A stretch of DNA of 64,000 nt from Tunicatimonas pelagia (lineage in GTDB: Bacteria; Bacteroidota; Bacteroidia; Cytophagales; Cyclobacteriaceae): positions 4,849,001-4,913,000 of the forward strand of contig NZ_CP120683.1 of NCBI RefSeq assembly GCF_030506325.1, in the 5' to 3' direction. Shown piece after piece: positions 52,530 through 58,882 of the stretch; the stretch's first letter is position 1; every line of letters begins with the position of its first letter. Under the pieces are notes generated by a model that saw only the letters and a list, made by a program, of their open reading frames with translations, did not search any database and was not told where the DNA came from. The position numbers and the translations under genes were made by a program.

Positions 52530-53217
52530 TGAATTTATAACCAACTCCCCACACCGTCAAAATATAGGTAGGGTTGGCCGGGTCTTGTTCTATTTTTAAC
52601 CGAAGACGATTGATGTGAGAATTCACGGTATGTTCGTAGCCACCGTAGGAATAGCCCCACACCTTACTTAGCAATTCTTCGCGGGTAAAGGTACGTCCTA
52701 CCTCCTGCATGAACAGTTTTAGTAGATCAAATTCCTTTGCGGTCAGTTCTACTACTTCTCCATTCAGAAGAACTTTATGCTTGAGAATATCAAGCGTAAG
52801 TCCTCCCTGCTGAAGCCGATCAGCGGCCACTTCCTCTGGCCCTTGCTCAAATTTGTAGCGACGAATGCGGGCTTTCACCCGGGCTACCAGCTCGCGAACA
52901 CTGAAGGGCTTGGTCATATAATCGTCCGCTCCCAAATTCAACCCTAGTACTTTATCAATTTCCTCAGCTTTAGAGGTAAGCATAATGATGGGGGTATCAA
53001 TCCGCTCCTGCCGAATACGCTGACAAACTTCCATGCCATCCATACTGGGTAACATAATATCCAGAATGATAATATCGTACGGTTCGTGAATAGCCTGATA
53101 CAGACCGTCAATACCGTTGCCAACAATCTCAGCTTCGCAGTCAATATCCCGAAGGTTTACCTGAATCAGATTAGCAATGTCCTGATCGTCTTCAATAATG
53201 AGGGCTCGCTTGTGCAT
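52513..53217 (-). CDS. OmpR-family response regulator
   Basis: From the ATG at 53215-53217 the product has 234 residues, the family's usual length; an upstream ATG at 53274 would add 19 acidic residues. The receiver domain shows the acidic pair IIEDDQD at the start, the phospho-accepting aspartate in IIILDIMLPSMDG near 53, the conserved T in ML-T-S-K and K in TKPFSVRELVARVKARI. The C-terminal winged helix carries LTAKEFDLLKLFMQEVGRTF and TREELLSKVWGYSYG with HTVNSHINRLRLKIE as the recognition helix. It is cotranscribed with the kinase, whose start lies inside its end. Confidence 0.95.
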   Translation of the reverse strand: MHKRALIIEDDQDIANLIQVNLRDIDCEAEIVGNGIDGLYQAIHEPYDIIILDIMLPSMDGMEVCQRIRQERIDTPIIMLTSKAEEIDKVLGLNLGADDYMTKPFSVRELVARVKARIRRYKFEQGPEEVAADRLQQGGLTLDILKHKVLLNGEVVELTAKEFDLLKLFMQEVGRTFTREELLSKVWGYSYGGYEHTVNSHINRLRLKIEQDPANPTYILTVWGVGYKFNDGLI

Positions 53218-53318
53218 AGTTGCCAGTAAAGAGTCTATTGATATTTCGTCTTCTCCTTCTCCTAAATAATCCATGTAAGTTACGTTAAATCTTAAAAATA
53301 AGCGACACAGCTAAGTCC

Positions 53319-54011
53319 TTAGGCCACTGCGTAGGCGGGAGTGTATATTGACTTCGTTTTATCATCTTGCTGCTTTAGCACTTCAATTACCTCAGATATA
53401 TCGGCTCGTTGAGTATAATCTTCGGCCACAAAAGCGTAACGAATCGTGCAATTGGTATCAATCACGTAAGTAGCGGGCATCGGTAATCGGGCTATCGTAT
53501 CCTGGTGGCGGATTAGTAAGTTTAATCCCAGGCTGCGGTAAAATGCAGCTAAATAATCTGAGAGCGCAATAGATACTTTGAATAGGCGAGCTACTTCACT
53601 GCCTTTATCCTGTAGAATCGAGAAGTCTAACTTATTTTTTTGCACGGTGCGCCGAACATGCTCTCCGGCTTCTGGAGTAACGGCCAGTAGTTGGGCACCC
53701 TGAAACTCTATTTCGGGTAACGCATGACGCCAAGCTTGTAGAGTAAGGTTACAAAACGGACACCAGCCGCCCCGAAAGAATACCAGCACTATTGGTCCTT
53801 TCTTTAGTTGATCATACAGATGAATAACCCGTTGATTTTGGTCTTTAAGGGCAAAATCGCTGGCTACATCCCCTACCTTTAAACTACGTTGGGAGGCGTG
53901 CTGTCGCTGAAGGCTGTTTACAAATTCCCGCAGTACCTGCCGTAGTTGGGGCGCGGTTTGTTGATCTATTTCTTCGGACAAGGCCTCTAGTTCTGTTGGT
54001 AAATTGGTCAT
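53319..54011 (-). CDS. Peroxiredoxin-like AhpC/TSA family protein
   Basis: From the ATG at 54009-54011 the product has 230 residues, with an N-terminal helical region (LPTELEALSEEIDQQTAPQL) before a thioredoxin-fold domain starting at about 48. The catalytic motif is FFRGGWCPFCNLTL near 83-96: W-C-P-F-C, a C-x2-C arrangement, with the peroxidatic cysteine first. The family is close to the peroxiredoxin-like group of thiol oxidoreductases that detoxify alkyl hydroperoxides or transfer disulfides. There is no signal peptide, so it is cytoplasmic. It lies 45 bp from an optional extended start of the response regulator. Confidence 0.88.
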   Translation of the reverse strand: MTNLPTELEALSEEIDQQTAPQLRQVLREFVNSLQRQHASQRSLKVGDVASDFALKDQNQRVIHLYDQLKKGPIVLVFFRGGWCPFCNLTLQAWRHALPEIEFQGAQLLAVTPEAGEHVRRTVQKNKLDFSILQDKGSEVARLFKVSIALSDYLAAFYRSLGLNLLIRHQDTIARLPMPATYVIDTNCTIRYAFVAEDYTQRADISEVIEVLKQQDDKTKSIYTPAYAVA

Positions 54012-54201
54012 GATGCTTATCAATTAAAATTTCTTTTCAACCATAAGTACGTGACTATGAGACGCTTATTTATCACAGAAGTATCACATGTTTATGAAAT
54101 TTAGAAAATACATTTTTTTTGAAACAAAGTATAGACAATTAATGTATATACAAGTATTAAAAATGAATTACTATATTTATCTATCTTAATCTTTACTAAA
54201 A

Positions 54202-54828
54202 ATGAAAAAAATATCTCTAAATGCGCTCGTACTAACTGTTTTGGCAGTAGTAGCTTCAGCATTTACCCTACCTGAAAAAGAGGCAGTAACGTATACTGTT
54301 GATGTTCAGCAAAGCGAGGTTACCTGGAAAGGGGAGAAAGTAACCGGAAACCACGTAGGCACTATCCAGCTTCAGCAAGGCAGTTTAGCCCTGGAAGACG
54401 GAAAGCTGATAGGCGGAAACTTTACGATTGATATGAGTACTCTCAGCAACACTGACTTGGAAGGTGAGCAGAAAGGAAAACTAGAGGGACATCTTAAATC
54501 GGATGACTTTTTCGGGGTAGCTACTCACCCTACCGCAACGCTTACTATTACCAAGGTTAAGCCTCAAGCCAACAATACTTACCAAGTTACGGGTAAACTG
54601 ACGATCAAGGATAAAACCAACCAGATTCAGTTTCCAGCTACGGTTACCACCGAAGGAAGTCAAGTAACCGCCAACGCTTCTATTGCGGTAGACCGCTCCG
54701 AGTACGATGTGCGCTACGGTTCCGATAGCTTCTTTGATAACTTGGGCGACAAAGTAATTTACGACGATTTCCACCTAGAAGTATCGCTAGTAGCTAACGC
54801 CCCCATGATGGAAAAAGCCATGAAATAA
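54202..54828 (+). CDS. YceI family periplasmic lipid-binding protein
   Basis: The 208-residue protein has a signal peptide (MKKISLNALVLTVLAVVASA, cleavage near F/T at 20-23) and a single YceI lipocalin-like domain: VDVQQSEVTWKGEKVTGNHV near 32-51, then GGNFTIDMSTLSNTDL near 73-88, KLEGHLKSDDFFGVATHPTA near 93-112 and SIAVDRSEYDVRYGSDSFF. The repeated motif order (W-x-G-x-K-x-x-G-x-H, D-F-F, H-P-x-A, RSxYDVRYGS) matches the family, which binds polyisoprenoid quinones or fatty acids in the periplasm. Its promoter region is AT-rich. It is monocistronic. Confidence 0.93.
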   Translation: MKKISLNALVLTVLAVVASAFTLPEKEAVTYTVDVQQSEVTWKGEKVTGNHVGTIQLQQGSLALEDGKLIGGNFTIDMSTLSNTDLEGEQKGKLEGHLKSDDFFGVATHPTATLTITKVKPQANNTYQVTGKLTIKDKTNQIQFPATVTTEGSQVTANASIAVDRSEYDVRYGSDSFFDNLGDKVIYDDFHLEVSLVANAPMMEKAMK

Positions 54829-54958
54829 TACTTTCTTATTCGTGAGTTTAGTAGAAAAGTGGTGGAGTTAGGTCTTCATTGCTTTTTTTGGTTTATTTAA
54901 AGTGAACTGTTCATCAGTTTCCTCGTACTATCTGAGTAATTAAACCGTACAATATAAC

Positions 54959-55210
54959 ATGGCATCAATTGATACTTATCAACTTTCCCCGGATAAAATG
55001 CGCGAAGCTTTGCAGCAAGTATTATCAGGCGAAGAAGTATTGGTTTACGAGAACGGGAAACTCCTATTTAAAATTACGGAGGTAGAAAAGGTGGCCGAAC
55101 GTACCTCGGGTAAGAAACGACAATTTGGTTTTCGGAAAGGAGCACTCAAGTACATGGCGTCTGACTTTAACGAACCACTAGATGACTTCAAAGACTATAT
55201 GCCTGAATAG
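54959..55210 (+). CDS. VapB-like antitoxin
   Basis: The 83-residue product is the upstream partner of a PIN-domain gene. The N-terminal half is a small strand-helix-strand DNA-binding-like part (LSPDKMREALQQVLSGEEVL, VYENGKLLFKITEV), and the C-terminal half, FGFRKGALKYMASDFNEPLD followed by DFKDYMPE, has the shape that in Phd/YefM and VapB-like antitoxins wraps the toxin, with F-x-x-P-L-x-D-F-x-D-Y-M. The antitoxin should neutralise the toxin and repress the operon. It starts at an ATG 130 bp after the YceI stop, and the toxin starts 11 bp after its stop. Confidence 0.82.
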   Translation: MASIDTYQLSPDKMREALQQVLSGEEVLVYENGKLLFKITEVEKVAERTSGKKRQFGFRKGALKYMASDFNEPLDDFKDYMPE

Positions 55211-55221
55211 TACCTTAGCAA

Positions 55222-55611
55222 ATGAGCCATTTACTAGACACCAGCACTTTTATATGGTTTGTGCAAGGTGATGCCCGACTTTCCCGTACAGCGCAAGCCC
55301 AAATTGAGGAACCGGAAAACACTATATTCGTCAGCATTATTAGCTTGTGGGAAATTGTGATTAGACAGCGTTTGAACAAGTTGGATTTTGAGGCGGATGT
55401 CCCACAAATGATTAGCGATATTCAAACAATGGATGCTCGTTTACTCAACTTATCACCACACCACTTGCAAGTGCTGGAAGGATTGGACTATAACCCTGAC
55501 CATAAAGACCCTTTTGACCGCCTGCTAGTTAGTCAAGCCATAGCTGATAATTTATCTATTATCACCAATGGTGGGAAATTTCCTACCTATTCAATAGACT
55601 TGGTTTGGTGA
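55222..55611 (+). CDS. PIN-domain toxin, VapC-like
   Basis: The 129-residue protein has the PIN fold: LLDTSTFIWFVQGDARLS (first acidic residue D5 region), the helix VSIISLWEIVIRQRLNKLDF with the second acidic residue E near 45, and the third/fourth acidic cluster in DHKDPFDRLLVSQAIADNLS near 93-112, followed by the terminal strand IITNGGKF. PIN toxins are ribonucleases that cleave RNA, including tRNA or rRNA in VapC systems. The T-x-D expected at the last position reads T-N-G here, a change from the common TxD motif, although four acids remain. It is translated with the antitoxin just upstream and ends in front of a clear terminator. Confidence 0.9.
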   Translation: MSHLLDTSTFIWFVQGDARLSRTAQAQIEEPENTIFVSIISLWEIVIRQRLNKLDFEADVPQMISDIQTMDARLLNLSPHHLQVLEGLDYNPDHKDPFDRLLVSQAIADNLSIITNGGKFPTYSIDLVW

Positions 55612-55638
55612 AATAAAATTCCCCAGAAGTATAGTTAC

Positions 55639-55671
55639 AAGCGATAGGGCAGTAGTTCTATCGCTTTTTTT
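55639..55671 (+). terminator. Rho-independent terminator after the toxin gene
   Basis: aagcgatag (55639-55647) pairs perfectly with ctatcgctt (55658-55666) around a 10-nt loop and is followed by Ts to 55671. It ends the toxin-antitoxin unit and lies 25 bp from the end of the convergent lipoprotein gene. Confidence 0.85.
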
Positions 55672-55695
55672 ATGTTAATACTTTTAGTTCTACTC

Positions 55696-56370
55696 CTACG
55701 GAATAACAGTGAAAGGTGGCGTCACGATACTAAAGGCATTAACATTCCCTTGGCAAGGTTTAGCGTAGAGACTTATGGTTCCAGTACCTACCCCAGCGGG
55801 CACTTCTACTTGCACTGAGTCAGAGGAAACAAACAATGGCTCTGCCAAAAATGAAACCGATAACGGTTCACCCGTCGGACTAGCAAACGTTATTAAATTT
55901 AAACTGTCCTTTAAAGTTTCATCCAAATTACGACCGTAAATCGTGACGAGAGTTCCAATTGGGCCGCTTTCAGGAGCAATACCAGTAATAGCAGGCGAAG
56001 GAGTTTCCCGAATGACTATTGACTTAATAGCCTCCTGGTAACCATCACGCGCGACTCTTACATCTACCCCACACCAGGGAACACCCGCCGGAACGATGGT
56101 TTGAAGCATAGTATCAGCAGCAGTAACAACCGAAGTAGGTATACCATGTACAGAAACGCGGTTTTCACCAGGAACGGAGCTAAAGTTTTGCCCAATAATC
56201 GATATTGTATCTCCAATCATAGCGGCGTTAGTCGTATTACCGCTAATGATAAGACTACCGGGATTGATGATCTCAACAGTAATCGCTGGGGGCAGAGCCT
56301 CTTCATCGGAGTTACAGGAAGGTAGTAGAGCGACGAGAAGCAGTGTTTTAAGGTAGTAGGCGACTTTCAT
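55696..56370 (-). CDS. IPT/TIG domain lipoprotein
   Basis: The 224-residue protein has a basic, hydrophobic start ending in a lipobox, LLPSC with C19, so it is probably a lipoprotein. It holds two IPT/TIG-like immunoglobulin-type domains: about 30-120, with GDTISIIGQNFSSVPGENRV and ADTMLQTIVPAGVPWCGVDV, and about 125-215, with GIAPESGPIGTLVTIYGRNL and DSVQVEVPAGVGTGTISLYA. Such tandem domains bind glycans or serve as spacers in surface proteins. I see no catalytic domain. It is convergent with the VapBC-like unit and has no cotranscribed neighbour. Confidence 0.85.
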   Translation of the reverse strand: MKVAYYLKTLLLVALLPSCNSDEEALPPAITVEIINPGSLIISGNTTNAAMIGDTISIIGQNFSSVPGENRVSVHGIPTSVVTAADTMLQTIVPAGVPWCGVDVRVARDGYQEAIKSIVIRETPSPAITGIAPESGPIGTLVTIYGRNLDETLKDSLNLITFASPTGEPLSVSFLAEPLFVSSDSVQVEVPAGVGTGTISLYAKPCQGNVNAFSIVTPPFTVIP

Positions 56371-56484
56371 ATTAAAAAATTATATTGGTGAAAGTACGCT
56401 TATAACGATAAATCTAAATCATTATTTTAGCAATTCGAGGAAGTATCCATAGCAAGATATTGGTAAACTTTCTGATGGTTTTTA

Positions 56485-56949
56485 TCAGCCATACAAGCCG
56501 TACTCAATGCGTTCGAGGGTCTGACTTACCTCATAGCGTCCCGTCTGTAAAGCTACTAAATCGATGGGGCGGCGTCCAGCCAGGTTTTCCACCCTTCCAT
56601 ACAGCCATTCCTGAAAACGTGACCATTCGCCAAACGTAGTTAACCCTTTATCTACTAAGCGAGCAATAGTAATCAAGCTATCTTTGATGGCCAAGTCAAC
56701 ATCTTCCTTATGAAACTGGCGGTATAAGCGCGCCTGACTGATAGGTAGAATGGTATTTAAATCAATACCTAACTCTTTGTATATTAGGTAGATAATTTTT
56801 AGCGTAGAACCCGATAACGGAGTTGGATCAAGTTCATAACTAGGAATATCTAATAATGCTGTGTTCACAGTTGCCAATTTCTCTTCGCTAGTCATATCAG
56901 CCAGCAGATTTTTTGAAAGCGTAGAAATAGGAACACTTGATGACATCAT
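56485..56949 (-). CDS. Orphan DUF2384 (MbcA/ParS toxin-binding) protein
   Basis: From the ATG at 56947-56949 the product has 154 residues (an in-frame TTG at 57027 would add a hydrophobic run and is unlikely). The C-terminal 60 residues show the Xre/MbcA/ParS-like toxin-binding layout: VDKGLTTFGEWSRFQEWLYG, then NLAGRRPIDLVALQTGRYEV and the last residues TLERIEYGLYG, which match the usual G-G-R-x-P-x-[DE]-L-[LV]-x-x-x-x-G-x-x-x-V-x-x-x-L-x-R-I-E-Y-G-x-Y end. The RES-domain toxin that normally follows is absent: the next gene on this strand is a TIG lipoprotein. It is divergent from an ECF sigma gene, sharing a 132-bp region. Confidence 0.72.
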   Translation of the reverse strand: MMSSSVPISTLSKNLLADMTSEEKLATVNTALLDIPSYELDPTPLSGSTLKIIYLIYKELGIDLNTILPISQARLYRQFHKEDVDLAIKDSLITIARLVDKGLTTFGEWSRFQEWLYGRVENLAGRRPIDLVALQTGRYEVSQTLERIEYGLYG

Positions 56950-57081
56950 ATTATTATCAAAAGAAGTAATAAACCCTAAAAGTGCAATGAGCAGCAGTAG
57001 AAATAAATCTTCATCAGTCTGTGACAAAATGCCAGAAATTGCTACTAACTCACTAAATCACGGTTGATCGTTACTTTACGG

Positions 57082-57549
57082 ATGGCAAATCGAAAGAAAT
57101 TTCTTGACCAACTACATCAGCATCAGGGGCTAATTCATAGCCTGTGCCGTAGTTACTTTGCCAATGCCGAAGATCGGGAAGATGCCTTTCAGGAAATTGT
57201 GCTGCAACTTTGGAAATCCTACCCATCGTTTCGGGGCGATTCAGCCGTGAGCACCTGGATGTACCAAGTAGCTCTTCGGACGATTTTCAATTTGCTTCGC
57301 CAGCATCAGTTTACGTTTGCTACCCTTCCGGAGCAACTAAGCGGGAATGATGCAAAAGATACCGAAACGATTCGAGTAGCACTTAGCGTGCTGAATCCCG
57401 AAGATCGGGCTTTGCTTATTCTCCACTTAGAAGGGTACCAGTATCGAGAGATTGCGGAAATAAATTTGATGACGGTTACTAATGTCAGCACGCGCCTCAA
57501 CCGGATTCGACAAAAATTACGCTCACTCTTTCAATCGGAGATGATATGA
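57082..57549 (+). CDS. ECF-type RNA polymerase sigma factor
   Basis: From the ATG at 57082 (a TTG lies at 57064) the product has 155 residues. Region 2 shows GLIHSLCRSYFANAEDREDA and FQEIVLQLWKSYPSFRGDSA near 13-50, and region 4 has LNPEDRALLILHLEGYQYRE with IAEINLMTVTNVSTRLNRIR near 120-150. The E-G-x-x-Y-R-E-I-A and N-V-S-T-R-L-x-R-I-R pattern resembles the short ECF factors that in Bacteroidota are followed by a small membrane anti-sigma gene. Here that gene overlaps by 4 bp (ATGA) but is cut short. Its regulon is unknown; lgt may be read from the same transcript. Confidence 0.9.
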   Translation: MANRKKFLDQLHQHQGLIHSLCRSYFANAEDREDAFQEIVLQLWKSYPSFRGDSAVSTWMYQVALRTIFNLLRQHQFTFATLPEQLSGNDAKDTETIRVALSVLNPEDRALLILHLEGYQYREIAEINLMTVTNVSTRLNRIRQKLRSLFQSEMI

Positions 57550-57746
57550 ACTTAGATGAATTAAAATCGGATTGGCAGCACTATGCCTCAGCGACTGCTA
57601 CGCAAGAGCAAAGAAGCTTGGATGAACTAGATGCTTTACTTCCATCGCAGCAGTCAACTTTTAGTCAATGGTTTACAAGCTATTCTTCTTTATTAAGAAA
57701 TGCTGCTATGTACGCATCTATCATTGTTCTCTGCGGTGGCTGCTGA
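57546..57746 (+). CDS. Short, apparently truncated partner of the ECF sigma factor
   Basis: The ATG at 57546 overlaps the sigma stop (ATGA). The 66-residue product begins MNLDELKSDWQHYASATATQ, as the small anti-sigma-like proteins behind this sigma type do, and contains QSTFSQWFTSYSSLLRNAAM and a short membrane segment (YASIIVLCGGC) before a TGA. Proteins of this kind usually run to about 150-200 residues with a longer membrane region, so this one seems to end in the middle of its first helix, 4 bp before the lgt start. It may be a deletion product that still binds the sigma factor, or a naturally short form. Confidence 0.6.
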   Translation: MNLDELKSDWQHYASATATQEQRSLDELDALLPSQQSTFSQWFTSYSSLLRNAAMYASIIVLCGGC

Positions 57747-57750
57747 CTTT

Positions 57751-58575
57751 ATGCTTTTTGCTTTTATACAATGGACAGTTTCACCCGAAATTGTTGATCT
57801 GGGCTTTTTCACCCTGCGCTGGTACAGTCTACTATTCACTACGGGAATTCTACTCAGTTATTACATTGTCCGCAAGCAGTTCGAGCAGGCAAAACTACCG
57901 AATGAAGTATTTGAATCGCTAGTAATGCATGTGTTGGTAGGCATGATTGTTGGAATGCGACTGGGGCACTTTTTATTTTACGAACCTGATGCTTTTTTAG
58001 ATCGTCCCCTCGAGATTTTTCTGCCAGTTAGTTTCACTCCCGAACTACGTTTTACGGGTTACGCTGGTTTAGCTAGTCATGGCGGAGCTATTGGCATTCT
58101 GATCAGCCTGTGGCTTTTTTACCGTAAGTACCCTAAAGTATCTGTTTGGTTTGTATTAGACCAACTGGCACTAGTTGCTCCGCTGGTCGGAGCATTCATC
58201 CGCTTAGGAAATTTTTTCAACTCCGAAATGATCGGGCATCCTACCTCCATGCCCTGGGCTTTTGTATTTCCATTGGTAGATCAACTACCCCGGCATCCGG
58301 CGCAGCTCTACGAAGTAGCAAGCTATCTGTTTATTTTCGCTGGGCTAATTGCTTGGAAGTCTCGCACACGCAATCGGCCAGCAGGGCTAATTTTTAGCGG
58401 ATTACTCATCAACTTATTTTCCGCCCGCTTTGTGATAGAATTTTTCAAGATCAATCAGGTAGCTTTTGAGAGTAACTTCGTACTGAATATGGGTCAGTTG
58501 CTCAGCCTGCCTTTCATCGCTATCGGGATCATTTTGTACTACTCTCGCCGCACAAAGTCAATAGCGATTTCGTAA
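57751..58575 (+). CDS. lgt: Prolipoprotein diacylglyceryl transferase
   Basis: From the ATG at 57751 the 274-residue integral membrane protein has about seven hydrophobic helices. Family motifs are intact: FTLRWYSLLFTTGILLSYY near 22-40, the HGG motif in LASHGGAIGILISLW near 107-121 (His103 in E. coli), the invariant arginine and asparagines in IRLGNFFNSEMIGHPTS near 150-166 and RHPAQLYEVASYLF near 181-194, and the terminal RFVIEFFK segment. It transfers diacylglycerol to the cysteine of prolipoproteins; the window has at least four lipoproteins that would be substrates. An upstream start at 57700 would reach into the preceding truncated gene and is not favoured. Confidence 0.93.
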   Translation: MLFAFIQWTVSPEIVDLGFFTLRWYSLLFTTGILLSYYIVRKQFEQAKLPNEVFESLVMHVLVGMIVGMRLGHFLFYEPDAFLDRPLEIFLPVSFTPELRFTGYAGLASHGGAIGILISLWLFYRKYPKVSVWFVLDQLALVAPLVGAFIRLGNFFNSEMIGHPTSMPWAFVFPLVDQLPRHPAQLYEVASYLFIFAGLIAWKSRTRNRPAGLIFSGLLINLFSARFVIEFFKINQVAFESNFVLNMGQLLSLPFIAIGIILYYSRRTKSIAIS

Positions 58576-58666
58576 TCTTTTTCTCTGACAAAAAGGGCAG
58601 AAAGCTATCGTAGTAAAGGCAGTAAGATGGCAATATCTTATTAGTAATGAGGAAGTTAAATGTGTA

Positions 58667-58696
58667 GAGATCGCTTCGCCAAGCCTTGCGATGACG
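58667..58696. repeat. Copy of a GTCATTGCGA/AGATCGCTTCG-type dispersed palindrome
   Basis: The sequence agatcgcttcgccaagcc followed by ttgcgatgacg (58668-58696) matches, in inverse order, a short dispersed repeat seen in many bacterial genomes (gtcattgcgag ... gaagcgaagcaatct). Its arms agatcgc/gcgatga are partly complementary. It lies in the 307-bp gap between lgt and mutS2; the rest of that gap is AT-rich, ending in caattatcccttgtcaattt-type tracts, with no gene. Confidence 0.5.
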
Positions 58697-58882
58697 TATA
58701 AATTAGAAATCCCACCAAAATTGCTCGAAAATCACCTTTCTTTCTACTCCGTTAATCCCTCGGAACTTTTGGCTTTTTCGGATGTTCTTCAATGGTATTC
58801 AATCTGATTCCTATGTCATTTTATATTGTATGCTAGAAACTATTTATACTATCAATTATCCCTTGTCAATTTTCAATTAATT

